Below, piece after piece: positions 26,192 to 35,076 of a stretch of DNA of 64,000 nucleotides. Source of the DNA: CAWHYG01 sp963833505 (GTDB lineage Bacteria; Eisenbacteria; RBG-16-71-46; CAIMUX01); NCBI GenBank assembly GCA_963833505.1, contig CAWHYG010000007.1, forward strand, positions 1,240,001 through 1,304,000, read 5' to 3'. The notes below the pieces were generated by a model. The model was not told where the DNA came from. It ran no database searches and saw only the letters and a list, made by a program, of their open reading frames with translations. The position numbers were made by a program, and so were the translations under genes. Every line of letters begins with the position of its first letter. Positions within the stretch are counted from its first letter, which is position 1.

Positions 26192-27941
26192 GCGGATCCT
26201 CCCGACTCTCGGACCCCGGGCCTGCTCCCCGTCCGCCCAGCCGGAACTCGCGGATCTTGAGCTGCACCCGATCCTCTCCATGATATCGGTTCAGGGACGG
26301 CCGGTAGATCAGCTCGAGCAGCACGCCGCCGTGCGGGATCTCGCCCGCGCGCGGCCCCAGCCCGAAACCGACGCAATCGGTGCCGCCGGCCGGTCCCGCC
26401 CGAAGACGCAGATGGCGCCCCTGCACGACGCGCGGTCCGCGGCAGAGCGCGCGGCCGAAGAAGAGCGGCTCTTCGTTCCCCGAGCCGAAAGGCCCCAGAC
26501 GATCGAGGAATCGCACCAGCGTCAGATCGCACGCCGCCGGATCGAGCTCTCCATCCAGCGGGATCGGCTCGGCCAGATCCGCGCCGGCGCCCGAGGCGGC
26601 GGCCGCCAGCGCCAGCGCATCTTGAAACGCCGGAAAATCCTCCGGACGCAGGGACAGCCCCGCCGCCTGCCGGTGGCCGCCGAAGGATCGGAGATGAAGC
26701 TGGGCGGTGGCCAGAAGGGCCAGCAGATCTCCGCCGGGCGGAGTGCGGGCCGAACCCCGGGCGATCTCGCCCGCCAGGGAAACGAGCACGACGGGAACGC
26801 CGTACCGGTCCGCCAGACGCGAAGCCGCGATCCCCAGAACTCCCGGATGCCAGTCGGGAGATCCGAGAACGATCGGGCCGCGCCCCGACCAGCCGCCGTC
26901 TCCCCGCAGGACGCGCGCGGCGTCGTCCTGGACCTTCTCATTGAGCTTCCGCCGTTCGCGATTGTCCTCCTCGAGACGCCGCGCCAGGCGCCGCGCCTCC
27001 CCGGGATCATCCTCGAGAAGGAGCGCCAGGGCCCGCTCCGGAGCCCCGAGCCTTCCCGAGGCGTTCAACCGCGGCGCCAGGAAAAAGGCCAGGTCGCTGG
27101 ATTCGAGGTTGCGATCCTCGATCCCGGCCGCTTCGATCAGCGCGCTCATGGCGGGGCGCGGGCGCTCGCGCATCTGGCGGAGCCCCAGACAAACCAGGAC
27201 GCGGTTTTCTCCCTGGAGGGGCGACACGTCCGCCACGGTGCCAAGGGCGACCAGATCGAGCTGGTCGTGGAGGAGCCGCTCCGCCTCGGCTCCCACTTCC
27301 CGGCAGAGAGCCTGAAGGACCTTGAAGGAGACCCCCACAGCCGCCAGATGACGGAAAGGATACCGATCGTCGCGCCGCCAGGGATTGACCAGGGCGGTCA
27401 CCGGCGGAAGCTCGGCGTCGGGAATGTGGTGGTCCGCGATCAGGACGTCGATCCCGAGCTCCCGGGCGCGCGCGACGGCCGCGTGCGCCGTCGTGCCGCA
27501 ATCGCTCACGATGAGAAGCCCGGCCCCGCACTCGCGCGCCCGTTCCACCGCGCGGGCGCTGAGACCGAAGCCGTCCTCCATCCGGTTCGGGATCAAGGTC
27601 CCGATCCGGCCGCCCAGCCCGCGCAGCACGCGGGCCCAGAGCGCGGCCGCGGTGATCCCGTCGACGTCGTAGTCGCCAAAGCAAAGAGCGGTCTCCCGCG
27701 CATCGAGGGCGCGCCGCAGGCGCTCGACCGCGGGCCGCATGTCGGTCAGGAGGTAGGGATCCTCGAGATGCTCGATCGCGGGGTCAAGAAAGCGGGGGAT
27801 CTCGCCGCGGGAGCGCAGGCCGCGATTCCAGAGCACCGCCAGACCGGGACCGGGGATCCCGAGCTCCGGTCCCAGAGCCGCCCACTCGGGCGGACATCCT
27901 GCTTGGGGGAGGCTCCAGCGCTTTCGCGGGGGTTCCGGCAT
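26181..27941 (-). CDS. recJ: Single-stranded-DNA exonuclease RecJ
   Basis: A 586-residue 5'-3' exonuclease of the DHH superfamily used in recombination and mismatch repair. Metal motifs are CFGDYDVDGITAAAL, VSDCGTT, ADHHIPDAELP and NPWRRDD. A DHHA1 region contains SFGGHRQAAGLSL, and a C-terminal OB-like domain follows. Length fits the family. Its end overlaps the relA start, and the parvulin lipoprotein gene lies 49 bases upstream on the same strand. Confidence 0.95.
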
Positions 27942-27990
27942 CCGGTGTCGATGTCTCCCGCGCGGTCGGAAACCTGGCTCCGAAGCGCGC

Positions 27991-29022
27991 TCAGATCTTC
28001 CGCTTGATCTTCGCCTTCGCCTTCAGGGTGGCGATCACGGACTCAACCGCGCTGCTCGTCCGCATGCTCTTGAGCCGCTGCATGAGCACGGCCTGGACGT
28101 CTTCGAACTTGTACATTCCCGCGGGCCGCTTCTCCTCGACCCGGATGATGTGCCATCCCGCCGGGGACCGCAGCGGCGGCGAGGTCTGGCCCGGCTGCAG
28201 CGAGAACACCACCGAGTCCAGCGCCGCGGAGTAAGCTCCGCCGCCGAAGATCTGGCCCCGGCCGAAGAACCCGAGGTCTCCGCCGTTCGGCCCGGTGCGA
28301 TGATCATCCGACCGCTCCTGGGCCAGCTTCGTGAAATCCGCCCCGGCCTTGAGCTCGCCCGCCACCTCGTCGATCTTCGACTTGGCGGCCGTCTCCTTGT
28401 CCGGCGTCGGGTTGTTCGGATCGACCAGCGCAAGAATGTGACGCGCGTGAACCTGGTCCGGGTGCTGGAAGTCCTGCGGATGGGAGTCGAAGTAGGCGCG
28501 GACCTGCGCCGCCGTCACGTTGATCGTGTCCTGGACCGAAGACTGCATCCACCGCGTGATCGCGGTGCTCATGCGATATCCATCGAGCACGTCGGCTTCC
28601 GACATGCCGCGCTGCTGGAGGACCTGCCGATATTGGGTGCTGTCGGGAAAGCTCTTCTTGATCTGGTCGATGGCGCCCTTGACTTCCTCAGGAGACGGCG
28701 CCATTCCCTTCTTCACCGCCTCTTCGTAGAGCAGTTCCTGGTTGACCAGCTCATCCACCGCCTTTTGCTGGAGTTGCGGAAGCGGGGTGTTCGGATCGAC
28801 CCCCTGGGCCTGCCCGGCCTTCCACGCCGCGACGAGTCGGTTCACCTCGCCCAAGGTGACCTTGCCGTCGTTGACCGTGGCGACCGCGTTGGAGGGATCG
28901 CCGGTGAGCGCTTGAGTCGGAACAGCCTCCTTCTTGGATGATTTCGAGCAGCCCGGCCCGATCAGGATGAGCCCGACCAGCGCCGCCCAGAGCGCCCCTG
29001 CCACCAAACCCTTCGTCTTCAC
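27991..29022 (-). CDS. Parvulin-type peptidyl-prolyl isomerase lipoprotein
   Basis: A 343-residue exported foldase. The signal peptide MKTKGLVAGALWAALVGLIL ends at an atypical lipobox IGPGC. A SurA/PrsA-like N-terminal helical domain follows (VNRLVAAWKAG, VDELVNQELLYEEAVKKG). The parvulin domain (about 190-310) has VHARHILALVD, DLGFFGRGQIFGGGAY and GWHIIRVEEKRP. It probably assists folding of exported or outer-membrane proteins from the inner face of an envelope membrane. It is first in the recJ-relA operon and divergent from the rRNA methyltransferase gene. Confidence 0.9.
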   Translation of the reverse strand: MKTKGLVAGALWAALVGLILIGPGCSKSSKKEAVPTQALTGDPSNAVATVNDGKVTLGEVNRLVAAWKAGQAQGVDPNTPLPQLQQKAVDELVNQELLYEEAVKKGMAPSPEEVKGAIDQIKKSFPDSTQYRQVLQQRGMSEADVLDGYRMSTAITRWMQSSVQDTINVTAAQVRAYFDSHPQDFQHPDQVHARHILALVDPNNPTPDKETAAKSKIDEVAGELKAGADFTKLAQERSDDHRTGPNGGDLGFFGRGQIFGGGAYSAALDSVVFSLQPGQTSPPLRSPAGWHIIRVEEKRPAGMYKFEDVQAVLMQRLKSMRTSSAVESVIATLKAKAKIKRKI

Positions 29023-29157
29023 AGCTTCCTCTCCTTGTCCCGGGGTACCCTGGGACGATCTCGGCCCACTGGCGCAGACGACCGAACGTCTGTGCTACGA
29101 TAAGTTTCGAGTATAAGGACGGCGGGGATGCCCCCCAAGGAGATAATCGGAGACTCC

Positions 29158-30570
29158 ATGACGCGGATCGAGACGGCGGGCTTCCCCGGACGAAGATCGC
29201 ATCCACCGTTCGAGGTGCGGATCGACTCTCTGGCTTTCGGCGGCGAGGGGATCGCCCGCCGCGACGGCAAGGTCTGTTTCGTGCCGGGCGCCCTTCCGGG
29301 AGAGCGGGCCGAGGTGGTCCCGGCGTCCACCCGGCGGAGCTACGACCGGATGCGCCTGCTCCGGATCCTCGAGCCTGCGCCGGAACGCCGCCTGCCGCTC
29401 TGCCCGCACACCGACGTCTGCGGCGGTTGCAGTCTCCAGTGTCTATCCTACGAGGCGCAGCTCGCTGCCAAGGCCGACCAGGTCAGGAACTCCCTCGATC
29501 GCCTGGCCCGGATCACCGTCCCGGAGGCCGGCCCGCCGTTGCCCTCTCCGTTGCTCGTGGGTTATCGCAACAAGATGGAGTTCACCTTTGCTCCAAGGCC
29601 CTGGCTGGCCGGCGGACCGCCTGAGGTCCCCCTCGAGGGCCCGGCTCTCGGGCTGCATGTGCCCGGCCGATTCGACGCCGTCTTCGACCTGGAGAGCTGC
29701 GCGCTCGCGTCGGGCAACGCCCGCCGCGCGGTCGAGATCGTCCGCGCCTTCGCGCGCGCGCGCGGCCTCGCGGCCTGGCGCAGCGACACGGACGCCGGAC
29801 TTCTGCGCCATCTCCTGATCCGGGAGGGACGGAACACGGGCGAGCTGCTCATCGGACTGGTGGTGCGCGCGCTCGATCCGGCCCTGCAGGAACTGGCGCC
29901 GCTCCTGGCAGCGCAGATCCCCTCGCTGGTCGGAATGGTCCTCCTGCTCAACACGCGCCTGGCCACGGTGGCGCGCGGCGAAGAGGAGATCGTGGTCTTC
30001 GGCAGGCCCTGGCTGCGGGAAACGCTCTCTGGGCGGACCTTCCAGCTTCAGGTCCAGTCGTTCTTCCAGACCAACACCTGGGGAGCCGAGGCCCTGGTCG
30101 CGGCCCTGCGGCGCATGGTCGCGGGAAGTCCGCGCGCGAAGCTCCTCGACCTCTACTGTGGCGCAGGCACCCTGGGGATCCTGCTCGCCGATCTGTTCGA
30201 CGTCGTGGTGGGCATCGAGAGCGTGCCTTCCGCCGTGGCCGACGCCCGCCGCAACGCCGCGCTGAACGGCGTGGAGAACGCGCGATTCGTCGAGGGCCTG
30301 GCGGAGGATTGGCTGCGCGGATCCGACCCGGATCACGAAGCCCCGGTCGTGGTGGTCGATCCGCCGCGAGCCGGCCTCCATCCCCGGGCGCTTCGCGGGC
30401 TCATCGACCTCGCGCCGGAACGGATCGTCTACGTGTCCTGCCATCCGGCGACCCTGGCCCGGGACGCGGCGGTCCTCTGCGACGAGGGATACCTGCCGAG
30501 GCAGCTCCAGATCGTCGACCTGTTTCCGCACACGGCGCACGTGGAGTCGATCCTGCTGCTCGAGCGCTGA
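29158..30570 (+). CDS. rlmD: TRAM-domain RNA (uracil-5-)methyltransferase, RlmD-like
   Basis: An S-adenosylmethionine-dependent 23S rRNA m5U methyltransferase. An N-terminal TRAM domain comes first (IDSLAFGGEGIARRDGKVCFVPGALPGE). [4Fe-4S] cysteines lie in CPHTDVCGGCSLQ. The SAM motif is DLYCGAGTLGILLA. The DPPRAG motif and nucleophile region VYVSCHPATLARD complete the active site. ATG at 29158 has GGAG six bases upstream. An in-frame ATG at 29128 behind AAGGA is also plausible and adds 10 residues. Distinction among RlmC, RlmD and RlmCD is not secure. Confidence 0.92.
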   Translation: MTRIETAGFPGRRSHPPFEVRIDSLAFGGEGIARRDGKVCFVPGALPGERAEVVPASTRRSYDRMRLLRILEPAPERRLPLCPHTDVCGGCSLQCLSYEAQLAAKADQVRNSLDRLARITVPEAGPPLPSPLLVGYRNKMEFTFAPRPWLAGGPPEVPLEGPALGLHVPGRFDAVFDLESCALASGNARRAVEIVRAFARARGLAAWRSDTDAGLLRHLLIREGRNTGELLIGLVVRALDPALQELAPLLAAQIPSLVGMVLLLNTRLATVARGEEEIVVFGRPWLRETLSGRTFQLQVQSFFQTNTWGAEALVAALRRMVAGSPRAKLLDLYCGAGTLGILLADLFDVVVGIESVPSAVADARRNAALNGVENARFVEGLAEDWLRGSDPDHEAPVVVVDPPRAGLHPRALRGLIDLAPERIVYVSCHPATLARDAAVLCDEGYLPRQLQIVDLFPHTAHVESILLLER

Positions 30571-30650
30571 GTTGCGCCGAAACACCCGAATGGGCATGCT
30601 CGTGGGTCGGCCGGCGTGGAGCGACCGGCGATGAGAACCGCTCCGCCATC

Positions 30651-30689
30651 TGAGCGTGTCCTGAACGCATTTGAGAATGTCCTGACCGC
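30651..30689 (+). repeat. Pair of 18-base direct repeats upstream of the pirin gene
   Basis: TGAGCGTGTCCTGAACGC (30651-30668) and TGAGAATGTCCTGACCGC (30672-30689) differ at three positions and are spaced 21 bases apart, two helical turns. They end just before the ribosome site GGGAGG of the pirin gene. They could be operator half-sites or remnants of an insertion-sequence end. Confidence 0.45.
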
Positions 30690-30700
30690 GGGAGGATGAG

Positions 30701-31618
30701 ATGTCCCTTCGACCGATCCAGCGTCTGGTCGTGGCCAAACCGACTCTCGAGGGCGCGGGCGTCCGCCTGCGCCGCGCGTTCGGCTTTGGCGACACTTCCG
30801 ACTTCGATCCCTTTCTGCTGCTGGACGACTTCCGCAACGACCGGCCGGAGGATTACCTGGCCGGATTCCCCTGGCATCCGCATCGCGGAATCGAGACGGT
30901 CACCTACGTGCTGGCGGGGACCGTGGAGCACGGCGACAGCATCGGGAACAAGGGCGTCATCGGCGCCGGCGACGTGCAATGGATGACCGCGGGAAGCGGC
31001 ATCATCCACCAGGAGATGCCCAAAGGCGACACCGACGGCCGGATGCATGGATTCCAGCTCTGGGCCAACCTGCCCGCCGCGCTCAAGATGTCGGGGCCCC
31101 GGTATCAGGAGGTCAAGGCGCCCGACATTCCGGTCGTCACCGACGACGACGGGACGCAGGTCCGCATCGTGTGCGGCGATTTCTGGGGAAAAAAGGGCCC
31201 GATCGACGGGGTCGCGGCCGATCCGATCTATCTGGACGTCTATGTTCCTCCGCGTCAGCGGAAGTCCCTGCCGGTTGAGACCACCCGCCACGCCTTCGCC
31301 TACGTCTTCGCCGGATCGGGAAAGTTCTGCAACGCCTCGGGTCCCCTCGCCGTTCCCACGGAGCCGGTCGGATGGGCGGATTCGAAGCCCCCGGTCGATG
31401 CGGAGAATCGCATGCTCGTTCTTTTCGACCGGGGCGACGAGGTGGTCGTGGAAGCGGACGAGCCGGGGATCCGGTTCCTGCTGGTCTCAGGCAAGCCGCT
31501 TGAGGAGCCGGTCGCGTGGTACGGCCCGATCGTGATGAACACCCAGGAGGAGTTGCGGACGGCGTTCCGGGAGCTGGAACGAGGAACGTTTCTCCGGACG
31601 AAGGACCAGCGACGGTGA
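30701..31618 (+). CDS. Pirin-family cupin protein
   Basis: A 305-residue bicupin. The N-terminal cupin carries the pirin metal-site signature HPHRGIETVTYVLAG and later HQEMPKGDTDG, which supply three His and one Glu ligand. The C-terminal cupin lies at about 190-290. Bacterial pirins act as quercetin dioxygenases, redox-linked regulators or unknown enzymes; function here is open. GGGAGGATGAG precedes the ATG. The stop codon is the first unit of a 17-base minisatellite that fills the region up to the thiC promoter. Confidence 0.93.
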   Translation: MSLRPIQRLVVAKPTLEGAGVRLRRAFGFGDTSDFDPFLLLDDFRNDRPEDYLAGFPWHPHRGIETVTYVLAGTVEHGDSIGNKGVIGAGDVQWMTAGSGIIHQEMPKGDTDGRMHGFQLWANLPAALKMSGPRYQEVKAPDIPVVTDDDGTQVRIVCGDFWGKKGPIDGVAADPIYLDVYVPPRQRKSLPVETTRHAFAYVFAGSGKFCNASGPLAVPTEPVGWADSKPPVDAENRMLVLFDRGDEVVVEADEPGIRFLLVSGKPLEEPVAWYGPIVMNTQEELRTAFRELERGTFLRTKDQRR

Positions 31619-31824
31619 CAGACCGGCCACGGTGACAGACCGGCGACGGTCACTGCGACCGACCGCCGGCCGACGGCAAAGGTGACAGACCTGCGACGGC
31701 GGCGACCGGCGGCACACCGGCAACGTCCAGGCCGGCGAGGGCGACAGACCGGCGACGGCGATAGATCGGCGACCGCGACAGGCCGGCGAGGGCGACAGGC
31801 CGGTCATGGGACAGACCGGCGCCC
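31609..31824. repeat. 17-base minisatellite starting at the pirin stop codon
   Basis: Degenerate copies of CCGGCGACGGTGACAGA follow one another. The first copy contains the TGA stop of the pirin gene. Later units drift, with substitutions and small insertions, over about 215 bases. Confidence 0.7.
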
Positions 31825-31829
31825 GTGAT

Positions 31830-31859
31830 TTGACTTCCGCCGCCTCGCGGCTGTATAAA
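31830..31859 (+). promoter_or_regulatory. Predicted thiC promoter
   Basis: TTGACT (31830-31835) and TATAAA (31854-31859) are separated by 18 bases. Transcription would begin near 31866, immediately before the TPP riboswitch. Confidence 0.7.
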
Positions 31860-31868
31860 GGAAGGTGC

Positions 31869-31993
31869 TCTCATAGGGGAGTCCCGGAAACGGGGCTGAG
31901 AATCCGCCCCCGCCGTCCGGACCGGAAGGACCCTGCGGCATCGGCGGAGACCCTTGGAACCTGACGTGGGTCATGCCAACGGAGGAAATGAGA
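31869..31993 (+). promoter_or_regulatory. TPP (THI-element) riboswitch
   Basis: Conserved THI-element features are present in order: GGGGAG, then GGGCTGAGA, then ACCCTTGGAACCTGAC, then GGGTCATGCCAACGGAGGAAA. The closing stem pairs TCTCAT (31869-31874) with ATGAGA (31988-31993). It senses thiamine diphosphate and should lower thiC expression when thiamine is plentiful. Confidence 0.95.
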
Positions 31994-32061
31994 AGCCCGG
32001 CCGGCTCTTCCCGCCCGGCTTCCCTCCCCGGCCCGCTCCACGCCGATCGAGTCCGGTCTTG

Positions 32062-32098
32062 CCCGCGGCTGCACGCCGCGGGAGCTGAAAGGAGCTCC
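32062..32098 (+). promoter_or_regulatory. Hairpin next to the thiC ribosome-binding site
   Basis: A perfect stem pairs CCCGCGGC (32062-32069) with GCCGCGGG (32075-32082), directly followed by GGAGCTGAAAGGAGCTCC. In that sequence GGAGC and GCTCC can pair and enclose the AGGAG ribosome site. No U-tract follows. These stems may be the riboswitch expression platform, acting on translation. Confidence 0.5.
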
Positions 32099-33535
32099 AT
32101 GCGCGCATCCTGGGTGGCCGCTCGGCGCGGCCTGTCGAACGTGACGCAGATGCACTTCGCTCGCCAGGGGGTGGTGACCGAAGAGATGGCTCACGTCGCC
32201 CGCCGCGAGTCCCTGTCGCCCGAGGTGGTCCGCAGCGAGGTCGCGCGCGGCCGGATGATCATCCCGGCCAACATCCGTCATCCCGAGCTCGAGCCGATGG
32301 CCATCGGAATCCAGGCCACCTGCAAGGTGAATGCGAACATCGGCAACTCGTCCCACGCCAGCGGAGTCGAGGACGAGCTGGCCAAGCTGGACTTCTCGAT
32401 GAAGTACGGGGCCGACACCCTGATGGATCTCTCCACCGGCACGCGCATCCGCGAGATCCGCGAAGCTCTTCTCCGTCGCTCGACCATTCCGCTCGGCACG
32501 GTGCCGATCTACGAGGCGGTGGAGGGCGTCCGGCGGATCGAGGATCTCACGGTGGACGATCTCCTCCGCGTGATCGAGGAGCAGGCCGAGCAGGGGGTCG
32601 ACTACATGACGATCCACTGCGGAGTCCTGTTGGAGTTCCTGCCCTTGGCCGCCGGCCGCATCACCGGCATCGTCAGCCGCGGCGGGAGCCTGATCGCCCG
32701 GTGGATGCTCCATCATCACCGGCAGAATCCGCTCTATGAGAGCTTCGACCGCATCCTCGACATCTGCGCCCGCTACGACGTCAGCCTGTCCCTGGGCGAC
32801 GGCCTTCGGCCCGGATGTCTGGCCGACGCCTCCGACGAGGCGCAGTTCGCCGAGCTCAAGGTGCTGGGCGAGCTGACGAAACGCGCCTGGGAACGCGACG
32901 TCCAGGTCATGATCGAGGGACCGGGGCATGTGCCCATGGACCAGATCGAGATGAACGTCCGGCGCGAGATCGAGTGGTGCAGTGAGGCGCCCTTCTACGT
33001 CCTCGGGCCTCTCGTGACCGACATCGCGCCCGGCTATGACCACATCACGAGCGCCATCGGCGCCGCGATGGCCGGCTGGTACGGCACCGCCATGCTCTGC
33101 TACGTCACGCCGGCGGAGCATCTCGGTCTGCCCAACCTGGACGACGTCCGCCAGGGTTTGATCGCGTACAAGATCGCCGCGCACGCCGCTGATATCGCGC
33201 GACACCGGCCGGGCGCCCGCAACCGCGACGACGCGCTGTCCCGCGCCCGCTACGAATTCGACTGGGAGCGGCAGTTCGCGCTCTCCCTCGATCCGGAAAC
33301 AGCGCGCAGCAAGCACGACGAGACCCTTCCACACGAGGGGTTCAAGACGGCGAAGTTCTGCTCCATGTGCGGGCCCAAGTTCTGCTCGATGCGGATCAGC
33401 CAGGACGTCCAGGCGGAGATCCTGAAAGCGGCTTCGGAATTTTCCGACGAAGAGCTGCCGGAGGTGCTTCGCCGGGCGCATCGCGAGGAGCTGCTGGCTC
33501 ACGGCGGGGCGGAGGGGTCGGCGGCGCGGTCGTGA
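32099..33535 (+). CDS. thiC: Phosphomethylpyrimidine synthase
   Basis: A 478-residue radical SAM enzyme that converts aminoimidazole ribotide to HMP phosphate for thiamine. Conserved blocks include NANIGNSS, MDLSTG, GVDYMTIHCGV, SRGGS, MIEGPGHVPMDQ and GPLVTDIAPGYDHITSAIG. The C-terminal cluster motif CX2CX4C is at C421, C424 and C429 (CSMCGPKFC). ATG at 32099 is chosen because upstream in-frame codons fall inside the TPP riboswitch, and AGGAG lies just before it. The last bases are echoed about 40 bases downstream. Confidence 0.97.
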   Translation: MRASWVAARRGLSNVTQMHFARQGVVTEEMAHVARRESLSPEVVRSEVARGRMIIPANIRHPELEPMAIGIQATCKVNANIGNSSHASGVEDELAKLDFSMKYGADTLMDLSTGTRIREIREALLRRSTIPLGTVPIYEAVEGVRRIEDLTVDDLLRVIEEQAEQGVDYMTIHCGVLLEFLPLAAGRITGIVSRGGSLIARWMLHHHRQNPLYESFDRILDICARYDVSLSLGDGLRPGCLADASDEAQFAELKVLGELTKRAWERDVQVMIEGPGHVPMDQIEMNVRREIEWCSEAPFYVLGPLVTDIAPGYDHITSAIGAAMAGWYGTAMLCYVTPAEHLGLPNLDDVRQGLIAYKIAAHAADIARHRPGARNRDDALSRARYEFDWERQFALSLDPETARSKHDETLPHEGFKTAKFCSMCGPKFCSMRISQDVQAEILKAASEFSDEELPEVLRRAHREELLAHGGAEGSAARS

Positions 33536-33643
33536 CCTTCCGGCGGCACGACGGAGGAGTCGGCGGCGCGGCTCGGCGAGCCCGGTGCGATCCCTGGGCG
33601 ATCGGCACCGGCCCGCCGCGTTCATCCGGACTCGGACGCGGGC

Positions 33644-34148
33644 TTATCGCATCCAGATCAGCTTGCGACTCTCGGAGAAGTGGGCGCGGGTCTGACCCTG
33701 TGCGTCCACCCGCACCACGTAGACCCCGGAAGGTTGGAGGATGCCGCCGGCATTCCTTCCATCCCACTGCAGGCTCAACAGTCCTGAGGGTTGCTCGCCC
33801 GACAGCAAAGTCACAACTCGTGAGCCGTTCGCCGCAAAAACCGCCACGTCCACCCGTGATGGCTCAGGCAGGGCGAGAACCATCCTGGCCCCGGCCCGGG
33901 CAGGATTCGGGACCGCGGATCCCAGGTCGTAGGCCACGGGCCTCCCACCCCTGTCTGCATCCGCGGGCATGACCCGGCCGGTGACCACGGAAGGTCCGCT
34001 GCGATTGGCGGCCAGGTCAAGTGCGACCACTCGGTAGTAGTAGCTGCCCGAGAAGAAGAAGGTCGAGTCATCGAATGCCGCCGTCGCGGATTCCCCCACG
34101 AGATTGGCCGGACCGGGGATGAAGCCGGGGCCGAAACCCCGATAGACC
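33644..34148 (-). pseudogene. 3' fragment of a PKD/FN3 secreted protein split by IS66
   Basis: The C-terminal part (about 168 codons) of the gene whose 5' part lies at 37808-40529. The fragment starts in the middle of a fibronectin-III domain (GFGPGFIPGPANLVGES to YYYRVVALDLAANRSGPS). It continues into a FlgD-like C-terminal module (YDLGSAVPNPARAGARMVLALPEP, VTLLSGEQPSG, LQWDGRNAGG, PSGVYVVRVDA) and ends RKLIWMR. Removing the transposon and one target copy joins the halves in frame (...AYYQVYR/GFGPG...) into one 1072-residue protein. Without its signal sequence this half is presumably not expressed as an exported protein. Confidence 0.93.
34141..34148. repeat. Target-site duplication, left copy
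   Basis: GATAGACC directly abuts the left end of the IS66-type element and is identical to 37808-37815. An 8-bp duplication is the hallmark of IS66-family insertion. Confidence 0.95.
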
Positions 34149-34198
34149 GTGTCCCTTCGGCCCGGCTGCGTGATTCGCGCGTAGCCTCCCCCTACCGT

Positions 34199-34236
34199 CA
34201 TGAGTCGTGGACGGACCCAAAGGAGGACGACTCATG
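34199..34236 (+). promoter_or_regulatory. Start-codon-sequestering hairpin before tnpA
   Basis: CATGAGTCGT (34199-34208) is perfectly complementary to ACGACTCATG (34227-34236). The right arm contains the tnpA ATG, and the loop holds the AGGAGG ribosome site. Read-through RNA from outside would fold this way, while a transcript starting inside the left arm would not. This resembles the anti-read-through structures known in other insertion sequences. Confidence 0.6.
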
Positions 34237-34635
34237 GCAAGGAAGGACGGAGCACTCCCCGCCCGGGTGCATGGGCTTCGGACCCGCATCGAGCATTGGC
34301 GTCGGCATCGCGATTCGCGGGCGATGCCGGAGAAGCTGTGGGAAGCCGCGGTTTTCCTGGCGCGGTTGCACGGCATCGCTCCCATCTCGCGGGCCTTGCG
34401 TCTCGACTACGGCGCCCTGAAGCGGAGGGTCGCCGGCGCCGAGGCAGGCGTGGAGAAGAGAGGACCGACTCGGTTCGTCGAACTCGGCGCGGAGTCGTTG
34501 CTCGGGCGATCCACGATCGACGGCCCGGCGGTGGAGCTCTGGGGAGCCGACGGTTCCCGGCTCGTCGTCCGGTTGTCGACCCACGAACGTGCGGAGGTGC
34601 TGGTCCTGGCCGCCGCTCTCTGGAAGCAACGCTGA
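34234..34635 (+). CDS. tnpA: IS66 accessory protein TnpA-like
   Basis: A 133-residue protein with an N-terminal helix-turn-helix-like region (LWEAAVFLARLHGIAPISRALRLDYGALKRRV) and a short beta-rich tail ending in the pattern LSTHERAEVLVLAAALWKQ. It is the first gene of the three-gene IS66 set and probably binds DNA. AGGAGG lies eight bases before the ATG. The stop overlaps the tnpB start as TGATG. It is smaller and more divergent than the best-known TnpA proteins. Confidence 0.8.
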   Translation: MARKDGALPARVHGLRTRIEHWRRHRDSRAMPEKLWEAAVFLARLHGIAPISRALRLDYGALKRRVAGAEAGVEKRGPTRFVELGAESLLGRSTIDGPAVELWGADGSRLVVRLSTHERAEVLVLAAALWKQR

Positions 34636-34997
34636 TGCTCCAGATCACCCCGCAGATGCGGGTCTTGGTGGCGGTGGAACCGGCGGATTTCCGCTGCGGC
34701 ATCGACGGTCTCTCGCGCGTGTGTCGGAGCGTCCTCAAGGCTGATCCGTTCTCCGGCACGGTCTTTGTGTTCCGCAATCGTCGTGGGACGGGCCTCAAGG
34801 TGATCGTGTACGACGGCCAAGGCTTTTGGCTTTGCTACAAGCGTCTCTCGAGCGGCCGATTCCGCTGGTGGCCCGCGGACGAGAAGGAGCGGGCGAGCTC
34901 GATGCGGGCGCACGAGCTGGCGGTGCTCTTCTCCGGCGGAGATCCCGGTTCGACCCGGGCGGCGCCGATCTGGCGTCGGGTCACGGTGGGGGCGTGA
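34635..34997 (+). CDS. tnpB: IS66 Orf2 family protein TnpB
   Basis: A 120-residue IS66 Orf2-like protein, unrelated to the RNA-guided nuclease also called TnpB. It carries the family pattern VAVEPADFRCGIDGLSRVC, FVFRNRRGTGLKVIVYDGQGFWLCYKRLSSGRF and a Trp-Pro pair. Its precise biochemical role is not settled, but in well-studied elements it is required with TnpA and TnpC for transposition. About 80 bases of pyrimidine-rich sequence separate it from the passenger gene. Confidence 0.93.
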   Translation: MLQITPQMRVLVAVEPADFRCGIDGLSRVCRSVLKADPFSGTVFVFRNRRGTGLKVIVYDGQGFWLCYKRLSSGRFRWWPADEKERASSMRAHELAVLFSGGDPGSTRAAPIWRRVTVGA

Positions 34998-35076
34998 GAC
35001 TGGGCGCCCCCCTCTTTTCTTCCGGCGATCGTTTTTTCTCTTGCGTTCTTTTCCGCCCTCGGTTATTCCCTTCCGC

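Noticed and set aside
31973..32098. Upstream in-frame ATG extending thiC by 42 codons
   Set aside because: The ATG lies inside the TPP riboswitch aptamer, and the extension is not conserved in ThiC.
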